From: Dehalococcoidia bacterium
GTDB lineage: Bacteria; Chloroflexota; Dehalococcoidia; Lucifugimonadales; Lucifugimonadaceae
Assembly (NCBI GenBank): GCA_022824185.1
Contig: JAJEAU010000017.1
Span: forward strand, 62,001 to 126,000
DNA: 64,000 bases
Reading direction: 5' to 3'
Part shown: in pieces, positions 34,826-43,694 of the stretch
How positions within the stretch are numbered: position 1 is the stretch's first letter
How the letters are laid out: each line of letters begins with the position of its first letter
The notes under the pieces: generated by a model
What the model was told of the DNA's origin: nothing
Databases searched by the model: none
What the model saw: the letters and a program-made list of their open reading frames with translations, nothing else
Program-made: the position numbers and the translations under genes

Positions 34826-36082
34826 TCAAAGGTTCCGAACCCGAGGCGCGAACAACCAAACCAACGCGACGCTGGCGAACAACACGCTGCTCGCAACTGC
34901 GAAAGAAGCTTGCAGACTTGTCTGCTCGGCCAGAAAGCCTAGAGGGATCGCCCCGATCGGCCGCAAACCAAAATTCAGCATGTAAATCCCCATCACTCGC
35001 CCTCGATGTTCCGCGTCCGTTTGCTCCAAAATCAACGCCGAATTAAGGGCCCTGCGACCTGAGTCTCCGATCCCCAGCACAAACATCGCCAACGTTCCGA
35101 TTAGAAAGATCGATACGAATGCCGAGACGAAGATTGCAGCCGCCGATATCGTTCCCGTTGCCAACAACACGATGCCACGCTTGACGTTTTCGGTAAGACC
35201 CGCGATGAACAGCGAGCCGACCAACGCGCCGACGCCAATCGTGCTCATGAGAATGCCCAACTGCGTCGGACCTCCCTCGAAGACCAGGTCGACCTGCGCA
35301 GGCATCAACGATCGGAAAGACTGAGAAGTCATCGTCGTCGCCAAGGTCAGCAACAGCAGCACCGATATCGTCTTGTTGCGATAGGAGTAGCGAAGTCCGT
35401 CCCATATCGAATTGAAGATGTTCTCGCGGTCCTTACGCGATCTTCCGGCATCGGGCCGGGCGACAGAGACGCGTGTCATCATCACGAACGCGAGAAACAT
35501 CATCGCGGACATCAGGAAGTACGTCGCTTCAGGTCCGAGCAGAGCGTAGGCGACTCCGCCTATGCCGGGGCCAGCAAGGGTCATGAGCGCCATGCCAGAG
35601 GCGTTCAACGCCACCGCGTTGGTCAGCTCGCGTTCGGCTACTAGTTGCGGGATTATCGCTTGACGGGCCGGCATCATGAACGACCAGCAAAAACCCTGTG
35701 TCAACGCGGCTCCAAATAGGACCCAAATCGATACCCAGCCTGTCACGATCGAAACACCAACGACTAACGCGACCAAGCTGACGATCAACTGAGCGTATTG
35801 AATGATCCTCCTGCGATTCCAGCGATCGGCGAGCGAACCGCCGAACAGTCCGAAGATCAAAATCGGCGGGGCAAATCCTGCACCAACTAACGCCACCATG
35901 AATACGTCGCCGGTCAGATCCCACGCCAGCTGCCCACGCGCTAGCTGCTGCATGTTGATGCCAGCCATCAACAAGATGAGGCTGATCCAGAACTTGCGGT
36001 AGTTGGGGTTGGAAAGCGAGTGGAATGTGCGGCGCGCGTAGTTCCGTCCGCTACTTCTGATTCCGGATGTTCCTAGGCTCAA
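34826..36082 (-). CDS. MFS exporter, tandem paralogue 3
   Basis: A 418-residue major facilitator protein with 12 predicted helices of the EntS/MFS-3 drug and siderophore exporter type. Landmarks are GQLAWDLTGDVFMVALVGAG, the loop motif GGSLADRWNRRRI between helices 2 and 3, and MMPARQAIIPQLV. It is 1 base downstream of the next MFS gene and clearly related to it, so this is a tandem duplication. Substrate unknown; three adjacent copies may form hetero-oligomers or export different compounds. Confidence 0.87.
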   Translation of the reverse strand: MSLGTSGIRSSGRNYARRTFHSLSNPNYRKFWISLILLMAGINMQQLARGQLAWDLTGDVFMVALVGAGFAPPILIFGLFGGSLADRWNRRRIIQYAQLIVSLVALVVGVSIVTGWVSIWVLFGAALTQGFCWSFMMPARQAIIPQLVAERELTNAVALNASGMALMTLAGPGIGGVAYALLGPEATYFLMSAMMFLAFVMMTRVSVARPDAGRSRKDRENIFNSIWDGLRYSYRNKTISVLLLLTLATTMTSQSFRSLMPAQVDLVFEGGPTQLGILMSTIGVGALVGSLFIAGLTENVKRGIVLLATGTISAAAIFVSAFVSIFLIGTLAMFVLGIGDSGRRALNSALILEQTDAEHRGRVMGIYMLNFGLRPIGAIPLGFLAEQTSLQASFAVASSVLFASVALVWLFAPRVRNL

Positions 36083-36083
36083 A

Positions 36084-37379
36084 CTAGAGGTTTCTGATCC
36101 TCGGCGTCAATATCCAAGTCAAAATCACGGAGGCAGCAAGGACGATTCCCGCCACGGCAAACGCCACTCTGATATCTGTTGCCTCCGCCAAAATCCCCAA
36201 CGGAATTGCTCCGATCGGCGTCAAACCGAAGTTCAACATGTAGATGCCCATAACGCGTCCACGGTGCTCCTCATCGGATTGTTCCATCAACAGGGACGCG
36301 TTGAGCGACCGGCGGCCGGCGTCGCCCAGTCCCAAAAACGCCATCGCCGCCATCGCGACCAAGAAGATGCTCACGAAAGTTGAAACCAAGATCGCCATAG
36401 CGGACAGTCCAGTGGCGGCCAGAAGAATCACGCCTCGACGGACGTTCTCCGTCAAACCGGCGATGAACAGGGAACCTAGCAACGCGCCGACACCGATCAT
36501 GCTCATCAAGATTCCCAACTGAGTCGGACCTCCATCGAAGATCAAGTCGACTTGTGCCGGCATCAATGATCGGAACGACATCGATGTCATGGTCGTTGAC
36601 AGTAGAAGAACGAAGAGGATCAGAATCGTCTTGTTGCGTGCCGAGTACTGCATTCCCTCCCACACGGATCTGAGAACGTTTTCTTGTCGTCGCCTTAAGG
36701 AGGTTGCGGCTCCTGACACCGTGACCGTGCTCATCATGATGAAGGCCAAGAACATCAATCCGGATATCAGGAAATAGGTTTTGTCTGGTCCTATCCACGC
36801 ATACGCGAGCCCTCCTAGACCCGGGCCCGAAAGCGTCATCAGTGCCATGCCCGACGCGCTCAATGCGATCGCGTTTGTGATTTCGCTTTTCGACACCAAC
36901 TGCGGGATGATGGACTGTCGAGCCGGCATCATGAACGACCAACATATTCCTTGAAGGAACGCGGCCACCAACAATATCCAGACGGAAACCCATCCGTGCC
37001 AGATCGTGACCCCGACCGCCGCCGCGATGATGCAGATGACAAATTGGCTCCACTGGATCATCTTCTTTCGATCCCAACGGTCCGCGAACGCACCGCCAAA
37101 CATCGAAAACAGAAGAATGGGTGGGGCAAAACCCGAGCCAACCAATGCGACTTGGAACGTGTCGTTAGTCAGTTCCCAAGCCAGTTGGCCTCGCGCCAGC
37201 ATCTGCATGTTGACGCCGGCCATAAGCACGATGAGGCTGACCCAGAATCGGCGATACTCGGAGTTTCCTAAAGAATGGAAGGTGCGACGAGCTACGCTAC
37301 GGCCGCGAACCCGCATTTGGGTCGTTACTGCGTGTGGTCTGAGATGACGTGAACCAGGCCGTGGGTTTTTGACTGCCAT
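36084..37379 (-). CDS. MFS exporter, tandem paralogue 2
   Basis: A 431-residue major facilitator protein, the closest relative of the gene at 34826. It shares GQLAWELTNDTFQVALVGSG, FGGAFADRWDRKKMIQ and MMPARQSIIPQLV, and the C-terminal half matches almost throughout (GRVMGIYMLNFGLTPIGAIP). The first 45 residues form a basic cytoplasmic lead before the first helix. It sits between the other two MFS genes and is probably co-transcribed with them. Confidence 0.87.
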   Translation of the reverse strand: MAVKNPRPGSRHLRPHAVTTQMRVRGRSVARRTFHSLGNSEYRRFWVSLIVLMAGVNMQMLARGQLAWELTNDTFQVALVGSGFAPPILLFSMFGGAFADRWDRKKMIQWSQFVICIIAAAVGVTIWHGWVSVWILLVAAFLQGICWSFMMPARQSIIPQLVSKSEITNAIALSASGMALMTLSGPGLGGLAYAWIGPDKTYFLISGLMFLAFIMMSTVTVSGAATSLRRRQENVLRSVWEGMQYSARNKTILILFVLLLSTTMTSMSFRSLMPAQVDLIFDGGPTQLGILMSMIGVGALLGSLFIAGLTENVRRGVILLAATGLSAMAILVSTFVSIFLVAMAAMAFLGLGDAGRRSLNASLLMEQSDEEHRGRVMGIYMLNFGLTPIGAIPLGILAEATDIRVAFAVAGIVLAASVILTWILTPRIRNL

Positions 37380-37504
37380 GTAGAACTTTGCCGATTATCA
37401 AGCGAAGTTTACACCAGCACGCTCGAGACTCTCATTGCACCTGCGTGCAAAAAGGCGCAAACCTGGTAATCCCATCGCAACCGTGATGGTTGCCGAATCT
37501 TCAG

Positions 37505-38830
37505 TTACTTCAGATTCCTGACCGAAGGACTGAACACCACGAACACCAACCCGGCCGCGAACAATGCGACGCCCATGCCCATGACGGTTTCTACCACGCC
37601 CACGTTGTCCACCAACCAACCTATCGGGAACGCTGCCAACGGAATCAGACCATAGGTCATCATTGTGAGGCTAGTCATTCGGGCTCGGTATCTCGGGTTG
37701 GAGTGTTCGACTACGAGGGCTTGACCTAACGCCCAACGAATCGATTCTCCGAAACCGACGCCGATGAACATGATCATGCCCATGAGATACCAAGGGAATG
37801 AAGCGATAAGGAATATCGATATCGCGGAGATTATCGGGGACATCAAGATGACCCAACCTCGGCTTTGTCCGGCTCTGAGGCTCGCGACGCCTATAGACGC
37901 AGCGATGCCACCGATGCCAGCCATAGTCGCCAGCCAACCGACTTCGCTTGGAACCGATCCGTACAGATCTTTCGCAAACACCGGGATGAGCATTCGGAAC
38001 GGCATAGACAGCATCGCTATCACTACCGATTGCAGGAGAAGGACCCTGACCAGACGATTCCGCAACGCATAGCGGATGCCACGTTTGATATTCAACAGTG
38101 GCGACTCTTTGACCCTCGCGAGGTTTTGGTCCGGGTGCATCTTGGGCAACAAGGTCGTGAAACCCATCGCGAAGACCATCATCACGGTCACCACGAAGTA
38201 AACGCCTTCGGGCTGTATCAGTTCGTACAGCAAGCCTCCGACGGCAGGAGCGGCCACGCTCATGAGCGTCATAGCCGTCGAGTTCAACGCCATCGCGTTA
38301 CCGATCAACTGCTTGGGAACGAGTTGTGACATCGCCGCCGTTCGGGCCGGGATCTGCAACGCGAAGACGCAGCCCTGCAGCGTCGAGACGATCATCAGAT
38401 GCCACCATTCGATGAAGTTGGTGAGGATCATGAATCCGACGATGACCGCGAATGTGGCGTTTGCGAATTGGGACACTTGGATGAGCATCCGTCGTTCGAC
38501 TCTGTCTCCCAAAACACCGCCGAACAGCGACATGATCAGGAGTCCGGGTGCCCATCCGATCGAAACTAGAGCTGTCTTCTGGGCGTCGCCGGTGAGATCG
38601 TAGATCAGGATGCCGCGTGCCAGCATCAGCATGTTGAACCCGCCCATCGACAGGAACATGCTCACCCACATCATCCGATAATCGCGATGCCCAAGCGACT
38701 CGAATGTGCGTCCGCTCCAACTACGTCGAACAGCGGGGGCGGGCGCGCCGGCAGCTGCAGGTTGTTCGATTGTCTCGGCGCTCGAAGGCGTTAGCCTAGT
38801 CGTACCGTCGGTGGTATCCGTCGTGGCCAA
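37505..38830 (-). CDS. MFS exporter, tandem paralogue 1
   Basis: A 441-residue major facilitator protein, the most diverged of the three in the array. Matching landmarks are ARGILIYDLTGDAQKTALVS, FGGVLGDRVERRMLIQ and IPARTAAMSQLVPK. It is first in transcription order. The Ala/Pro-rich N-terminus (residues 1-35) is cytoplasmic. Likely exports a small organic compound; substrate unknown. Confidence 0.87.
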   Translation of the reverse strand: MATTDTTDGTTRLTPSSAETIEQPAAAGAPAPAVRRSWSGRTFESLGHRDYRMMWVSMFLSMGGFNMLMLARGILIYDLTGDAQKTALVSIGWAPGLLIMSLFGGVLGDRVERRMLIQVSQFANATFAVIVGFMILTNFIEWWHLMIVSTLQGCVFALQIPARTAAMSQLVPKQLIGNAMALNSTAMTLMSVAAPAVGGLLYELIQPEGVYFVVTVMMVFAMGFTTLLPKMHPDQNLARVKESPLLNIKRGIRYALRNRLVRVLLLQSVVIAMLSMPFRMLIPVFAKDLYGSVPSEVGWLATMAGIGGIAASIGVASLRAGQSRGWVILMSPIISAISIFLIASFPWYLMGMIMFIGVGFGESIRWALGQALVVEHSNPRYRARMTSLTMMTYGLIPLAAFPIGWLVDNVGVVETVMGMGVALFAAGLVFVVFSPSVRNLK

Positions 38831-38951
38831 CTGAAGTGATCTTGAACTGGGGATGTTGGCGCGATGATTCGCGTCAACAGTTGGATTTCAGTATAAGCTA
38901 GCCAGCTTTAGAATCTAAGCATGTATCGAAACAATTCGATCAGGAGTACCG

Positions 38952-39929
38952 ATGTCTGATCACCCGTTGAATGAACCCACGATCCAAGACGTTTACGACG
39001 CTCGGAGGGTAATCGCGGGGCACGTACATCGCACCCCTTTGCGCAGGGTTCCAGGACTGTGCGACATGCTCGAGGCGGATGTCTGGGTCAAGCACGAAAA
39101 CATGCAGATGCTTGGTGCCTTCAAGGTGCGGGGCGGTATCAACCTCGTGTCACGGACATCGGACGAAGAGCGATCTCGTGGTTTCGTGACAGCTAGCACG
39201 GGCAACCATGGCCAGTCGATCGCATTTGCGGCGCAGCAGTTTGGGGCAAATTGCACGATTGTCGTGCCGGTCGGTGCCAATCCTGTGAAGATGGCGTCAA
39301 TGCGAAGTCTTGGCGCGAATGTCGTTGAGCACGGCCCGACGTTCGATGAGGCACGATTGCATTCGGAGAGTTTGGCACGCGAAGAAGGGATGCGGTACGT
39401 GCATCCGGCAAATGAGCCGCTGTTGGTGGCTGGTGTGGGAACTTACACCCTAGAGGTCCATGAGGATCTGGGCGACATCGACTACATCATCGTGCCCGTA
39501 GGCGCCGGTAGCGGTGCGTGTGGTGCGAGCATCGTCACTCGGATTCTGTCCCCAGAGACGAAGATTGTGGGTGTGCAGTCGGAAGCCGCGCCATCGGTGC
39601 AACTGTCTTGGAAAAAGATGGAAGGGCCGACTGTGGACGCGAAGATGGAGACTGTGGCAGAAGGTATCGCAACCGGCTCGTCGTATGACTACCCGGTCGG
39701 GATGTTGCGGAAATACCTACATGACTTTGTGCTCGTCTCGGAAGATGCGATCCTTCAGGCGATCGTCACCATGATCGCAACGACGCGCACGTTGGTGGAA
39801 CATGCTGGTGCGACACCCTTGGCGGCGGCTGAATCTATGCGTGAGAAGATCCGCGGCAAGCGAGTTGTATTGATTGCCAGCGGAGCAAATCTGACCGTCG
39901 AGCAGTTGAAGACCACACTCGCCCGTTGA
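38952..39929 (+). CDS. threonine/serine dehydratase (PLP fold type II)
   Basis: A 325-residue enzyme that deaminates L-threonine or L-serine to the 2-oxo acid. The PLP lysine is Lys58 in LGAFKVRGG; the phosphate-binding glycine loop is VPVGAGSGACGAS, and STGNHGQSIAFAA is the substrate loop. There is no C-terminal ACT-like regulatory domain, so it is the short catabolic type, not feedback-controlled IlvA. AGGAGTACCG precedes the ATG. It is monocistronic and diverges from the MFS array. Confidence 0.9.
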   Translation: MSDHPLNEPTIQDVYDARRVIAGHVHRTPLRRVPGLCDMLEADVWVKHENMQMLGAFKVRGGINLVSRTSDEERSRGFVTASTGNHGQSIAFAAQQFGANCTIVVPVGANPVKMASMRSLGANVVEHGPTFDEARLHSESLAREEGMRYVHPANEPLLVAGVGTYTLEVHEDLGDIDYIIVPVGAGSGACGASIVTRILSPETKIVGVQSEAAPSVQLSWKKMEGPTVDAKMETVAEGIATGSSYDYPVGMLRKYLHDFVLVSEDAILQAIVTMIATTRTLVEHAGATPLAAAESMREKIRGKRVVLIASGANLTVEQLKTTLAR

Positions 39930-39942
39930 CGTCTTCGGTCAC

Positions 39943-40716
39943 CTAATCGTCCGCGTTGATGCCAGCGATGTCTTCTTCGATCTTCTTGAGGCGCAGGTAG
40001 TCTTCGCGGTATAGGCAGTAGGCACGATCCACGTAGAGCTGCACGAGTTGGGAAGCTCTTGGCGAGGTGGAAGTGGCGACGGCGACGATCTTCGAGACTT
40101 CGCGGTTCGAAGGCAGGAATCTTCCGATGGCGCGTATCTTGGCCTCGGTTTCCGACGCGGTTGAGCTATCACCACCTTCGACGGAGAAACGCAAGCGGCC
40201 AATTTGAGTTGACAACTCGGTGAGAAGGTCGGCTTCTTCCATGCCTCCGTACATGAGATCGTAAACGTCATCCTCTTCGAAGTCGGCGTCTCCGCCCAAA
40301 AAACCCTCAATCGCGGCATCCAACTCCGCGTCGTCGCCGTGGGCCTCGGAATACATTCGGCCGTATTCGGTGCTTGCCTCATTGACGCGTTCCATCATCT
40401 CGAACGCATCGTTGAAGTCGAGAAGTCCGGCATATACCAAATCGTCGCCGCGGGCCGTGGCGACGCGTTCAGCCTCGTCGATGCTGTCGAATGGCTCAGG
40501 AGCAGGAGGGAATGCGAACGACGAAATCACATTTGCCGACATTTCGGCGACTTGCCCTGCGAGGAATGGGGGCATGTACTTCCCAATGTCGAGGGGGACG
40601 GGCAGGATTACGACGTAGGTCACCCCAACTTTTTCGTTGTCAGTTGAGTCTCGGAAGTAGACGATTGCATGACCACATGGGCGGTCGGCGTCGCCGCGTT
40701 CGAAATCGAGTTGCAT
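39943..40716 (-). CDS. hypothetical acidic protein
   Basis: A 257-residue protein that I do not recognise. The ATG at 40716 (MQLDFERG) is preferred; a longer frame to 41022 runs across the pyrD start and is implausible. It is strongly acidic in the middle (FLGGDADFEEDDVYDLMYGG) and opens with a beta-rich section (GVTYVVILPVPLDIGKYMPP). It has no signal peptide or membrane span. The convergent stop is 13 bases from the threonine dehydratase stop. Confidence 0.75.
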   Translation of the reverse strand: MQLDFERGDADRPCGHAIVYFRDSTDNEKVGVTYVVILPVPLDIGKYMPPFLAGQVAEMSANVISSFAFPPAPEPFDSIDEAERVATARGDDLVYAGLLDFNDAFEMMERVNEASTEYGRMYSEAHGDDAELDAAIEGFLGGDADFEEDDVYDLMYGGMEEADLLTELSTQIGRLRFSVEGGDSSTASETEAKIRAIGRFLPSNREVSKIVAVATSTSPRASQLVQLYVDRAYCLYREDYLRLKKIEEDIAGINADD

Positions 40717-40877
40717 GAGACTGGGTTTCTCGGGATTGATTGCGTTTCGCTTAGAACGTCGAAGGTTCGAATTGATGGGCTCGCGAGACAGGTATGAGAA
40801 AATGATCTTCGCGAGGCAACGACTCGATTCTACGCTGTCTCCTCGGTTTCGGTTCAACCATCGAAAGCTCACTCGAT

Positions 40878-41921
40878 TTGTATAAGCGTCTAGTCCGGCC
40901 AGCACTCTTCTCCTTCGACGAGGAGCAGAGCCATGCGTTGTCGGAGTATGCACTGCGAGTGCCGTGGGTCTGGAGATCTCTGGGATTACAGTCCAAGATC
41001 GGCGATCCGCGTTTGGTCGCACAAGTAGCCGGAGTTTCGTTTCCGTCGCCCATCGGTTTGGCCGCCGGGTACGACAAGAACTGCCGAGTGCTGAAGTCGT
41101 TGGTCGACCTTGGTTTTGGATTCGTGTGCGGCGGCACCGTTACCCTCGCCGAACGTTCCGGCAATCCGCCTCGACGGATGGTTCGGATGCCGGAAGCCCT
41201 CGCCCTGCTCAATTCGCTGGGTTTCCCAGGGCAGGGACTGGAGAGGATCGAACCTCGAATCGCTCGGTTGGGAAGGTATCGGTCGCGAACGTTCGTGAGC
41301 ATCTCCGGTTCGATCGAGGACGAGATCGCGGCGTGTTTCCGACATCTTGCGCCGTTGGTTGCCGGGATCGAGTTGAATATATCGAGTCCGAATACCGTGG
41401 GCTTGCGGTTGTTTCACGATCCGGCGAGATTGCGTACTCTGGTCGAATCGTTGCGGAAGGTGGACAATCTGCGAACGCCGCTACTTGTGAAGCTTCCGCC
41501 ATGGTCCAATGACGCCGAGGGGCGCAGATCTTCGTTGGCACTTGCCGAGACTGCGGTGAGTGCAGGGGCGGATGGTCTTGTGATCGCCAACACGATCCCG
41601 ATGGAAGATTCTCGGCTGAAGGTTGGCAACGGTGGGTTGAGCGGTTTGCCCTTGCTGGAGAACACGGTTCGGATGACGGCGGAAGTGGCGGCTCTGGTCG
41701 GCAAGGACGCGAGCGTTGTGTCTTGCGGGGGCGTTTCGACAGCAGAGGATGTTTGGCGAATGCTGGCATCTGGAGCCTCCGCGGTTCAGCTTTACACGGC
41801 GATGGTGTACGAGGGACCAGCGTTGCCGTCGAGACTGAATCGGGGCCTGCTCGAGCTCATGGATTACGTCGGCGCAAGAACGTTGTCTGATATCTCTGGC
41901 CCGCCACCGTACCGAAATTGA
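40878..41921 (+). CDS. pyrD: dihydroorotate dehydrogenase (quinone), class 2
   Basis: A 347-residue PyrD that oxidises dihydroorotate to orotate with FMN and passes electrons to the quinone pool at the membrane. It starts at TTG 40878 (MYKRLVRPALFSFDEEQSHA). That N-terminal helix pair is the class 2 membrane-associating extension. Landmarks are SPIGLAAGYDKNCRVLKSL, GTVTLAERSGNPPRRMVR, LNISSPNT and ISCGGV-like SCGGVSTAEDVWRML near the phosphate site. Menaquinone made by the nearby pathway would be its acceptor. It is divergent from the acidic protein gene. Confidence 0.9.
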   Translation: MYKRLVRPALFSFDEEQSHALSEYALRVPWVWRSLGLQSKIGDPRLVAQVAGVSFPSPIGLAAGYDKNCRVLKSLVDLGFGFVCGGTVTLAERSGNPPRRMVRMPEALALLNSLGFPGQGLERIEPRIARLGRYRSRTFVSISGSIEDEIAACFRHLAPLVAGIELNISSPNTVGLRLFHDPARLRTLVESLRKVDNLRTPLLVKLPPWSNDAEGRRSSLALAETAVSAGADGLVIANTIPMEDSRLKVGNGGLSGLPLLENTVRMTAEVAALVGKDASVVSCGGVSTAEDVWRMLASGASAVQLYTAMVYEGPALPSRLNRGLLELMDYVGARTLSDISGPPPYRN

Positions 41922-41923
41922 TT

Positions 41924-42898
41924 TCAGTTCTGGTCGCTGACCATCGCCATCACCTCGGCACGGTTCGGCATTGCGGACTGTGTGCCGGGGCGTGATACGC
42001 AGAGTGCACCTGCGGCCATTGCGAGGCGGATGGCGAATTCTAGGTCGTGCCCTTCAGTGATGGCTTGACCGAGGACGCCGGCGAATGCGTCGCCTGCGGC
42101 GACGGTGGCGACGGCGTTGACTTCGAACGGTTCGATATGACCGTTGAGATTTTCGGATGTGACGAATACTCCATCGCCTGCCAAAGTGATGATTACGCAG
42201 TCGCATCCTAAGCGTTCGCGAATGATGTTCGCTGCCTTTTCGGCGGACGCGATGTCGCTGACAGGCATCCCCGCCAATGCTTCGGCTTCCCAGGCGTTTG
42301 GAGTGATGATGTCGACGTGCTGGTAGAAACCTTCGGGGATTTCGTCGGAGGATTTCGCGGGTGCGGGATCGAGGACGACAGGGACGTTTAATCGTTTTGC
42401 TTCGCGCATTGTCGCGAGGCTGCACGGCGTTGGGATTTCCTGTTGGACGAGTAGGACGCCGGCGTTGGTCAGGGACTCGATGGCTTTGGATGACTCGGCT
42501 TCGCCGCATTTTCCGTTACCACCGTAGATTGCGTGGACGTAGTTCTCGCCGGTGGGGTCGATGAAGATGATTGCGACACCCGTTTCGATTTCGGGATCGT
42601 TCGTGACGTCGTTCATGTTGACGCCTTGTTCGGACATGAAGGTTTGGAGTTCTTGACCGAAGGAGTCGCTCCCGACGCGTCCGATCATTTTGACTTCATT
42701 GATGCCGTCTGCGAAACGGGCAGCAGCGACGGCTTGGTTTCCTGCTTTTCCACCGCCGGATGTGTATAGGCGGTCGCAGACGAAGGTTTCGCCGGCGCGT
42801 GCAAGGCGTTCGGTCTCGACGATGAGGTCCATGTTGATGGCGCCGAGGAGGAGCGTGGTCTTGGGATTGTCGGCGGTTTGTATGCTGTTATCGGACAT
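41924..42898 (-). CDS. PfkB-family carbohydrate kinase (ribokinase-like)
   Basis: A 324-residue sugar kinase. N-terminal LLLGAINMDLIVE and SGGGKAGNQAVAAARF match ribokinase; the catalytic base lies in VAAGDAFAGVLGQAI, where the usual TTGAGD is varied. It would phosphorylate ribose or a related sugar at O5 with ATP. Its start codon (complement of CAT 42896-42898) overlaps the divergent ATG of the membrane protein gene by two bases inside ACATGT. Convergent with pyrD, 2 bases apart. Confidence 0.87.
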   Translation of the reverse strand: MSDNSIQTADNPKTTLLLGAINMDLIVETERLARAGETFVCDRLYTSGGGKAGNQAVAAARFADGINEVKMIGRVGSDSFGQELQTFMSEQGVNMNDVTNDPEIETGVAIIFIDPTGENYVHAIYGGNGKCGEAESSKAIESLTNAGVLLVQQEIPTPCSLATMREAKRLNVPVVLDPAPAKSSDEIPEGFYQHVDIITPNAWEAEALAGMPVSDIASAEKAANIIRERLGCDCVIITLAGDGVFVTSENLNGHIEPFEVNAVATVAAGDAFAGVLGQAITEGHDLEFAIRLAMAAGALCVSRPGTQSAMPNRAEVMAMVSDQN

Positions 42899-43373
42899 GT
42901 TTTCGGAGATCAGCGTCGGCGATTGGTTGATGGTTGCGGTGCGTTATGCGCACGCGGTTGCGGCGATTGCTTGGATTGGTGGGAGCATTTTCCACGCCCT
43001 CATCTTGCGCCCTCTCACAGTTGCTCATCCTGACAAGATGGATCAGGCGATGTCGTTGATCGGTCCGGCGTATCGGGAGATTATCGATATTGCGGTAGTG
43101 ACTCTGGTGGTTTCAGGTTTGATATTGATGTTTTCAAGGATTCAGGGGAATGAGGCGACGGTTGCTTGGGCGATTGTGCTGGCGGTGAAGATTGGGTTGG
43201 CGTTGGGGATGTTCTTTATGGTGTGGCGACGTCGGAGGATTTCGGCATCAGATCGGGCGACGACGGGGATTGCGTCGAAGCTTCTTGGTTACAACGCGGT
43301 GCTCTTCTTGGGTCTGGTGATCTTCCTTCTGGCCAGCATCCTTGGCGAGCTTGTGGAGGCGTCGCTCAAGTGA
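42897..43373 (+). CDS. integral membrane protein (CopD/DUF2269-like)
   Basis: A 158-residue protein with about four hydrophobic helices. VRYAHAVAAIAWIGGSIFHA resembles the start of CopD-type copper transport domains and DUF2269 proteins; the rest is less conserved. The first candidate start is ATG 42897, which overlaps the divergent kinase start; ATG 42930 (MVAVRYAHAV) is an alternative. It may be leaderless because no ribosome binding site lies before 42897. Function is uncertain. Confidence 0.7.
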   Translation: MFSEISVGDWLMVAVRYAHAVAAIAWIGGSIFHALILRPLTVAHPDKMDQAMSLIGPAYREIIDIAVVTLVVSGLILMFSRIQGNEATVAWAIVLAVKIGLALGMFFMVWRRRRISASDRATTGIASKLLGYNAVLFLGLVIFLLASILGELVEASLK

Positions 43374-43393
43374 TAGAGCGACGCCTCGCGTTA

Positions 43394-43603
43394 TCAATCG
43401 AAAACGGTCTGCGCTACGGCGACGGCTGACGCGACGGCGACGAACATTCCGACAATCATGCCGAACATTCGCCATGTGAGTTGCGTCATCAGGTCGGCTT
43501 TCGTCTCCGCCAAGTCTGCCTTGGTGGCTACGTGTTCCAAGTGAATTTCTACGCCTGCTAGCCGCGCTTCAACGGCGGCAAGACGTTCTTCAACTGTCGG
43601 CAT
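43394..43603 (-). CDS. small coiled-coil membrane protein
   Basis: A 69-residue protein starting at ATG 43603 behind TAGGAGAAACT. It has a heptad-rich helix (VEERLAAVEARLAGVEIHLE), the repeated KADLAETKADLMTQL unit seen in DUF1640-like proteins, and one C-terminal membrane helix (FGMIVGMFVAVASAVAVAQ). It probably anchors a coiled-coil to the membrane; role unknown. It is convergent with the membrane protein upstream and not clearly operonic with others. Confidence 0.72.
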   Translation of the reverse strand: MPTVEERLAAVEARLAGVEIHLEHVATKADLAETKADLMTQLTWRMFGMIVGMFVAVASAVAVAQTVFD

Positions 43604-43694
43604 AGTTTCTCCTATAGGTTGTTCGTCAGTTCTCATTGCGATTTTAAAGGGTTGTCGGTGTTTCCTCCAACGGTTGTGTCAGTCTAGGCTGGGG

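Noticed and set aside
38952-39929. Biosynthetic threonine deaminase IlvA
   Set aside because: The protein is only 325 residues and lacks the C-terminal regulatory domain.
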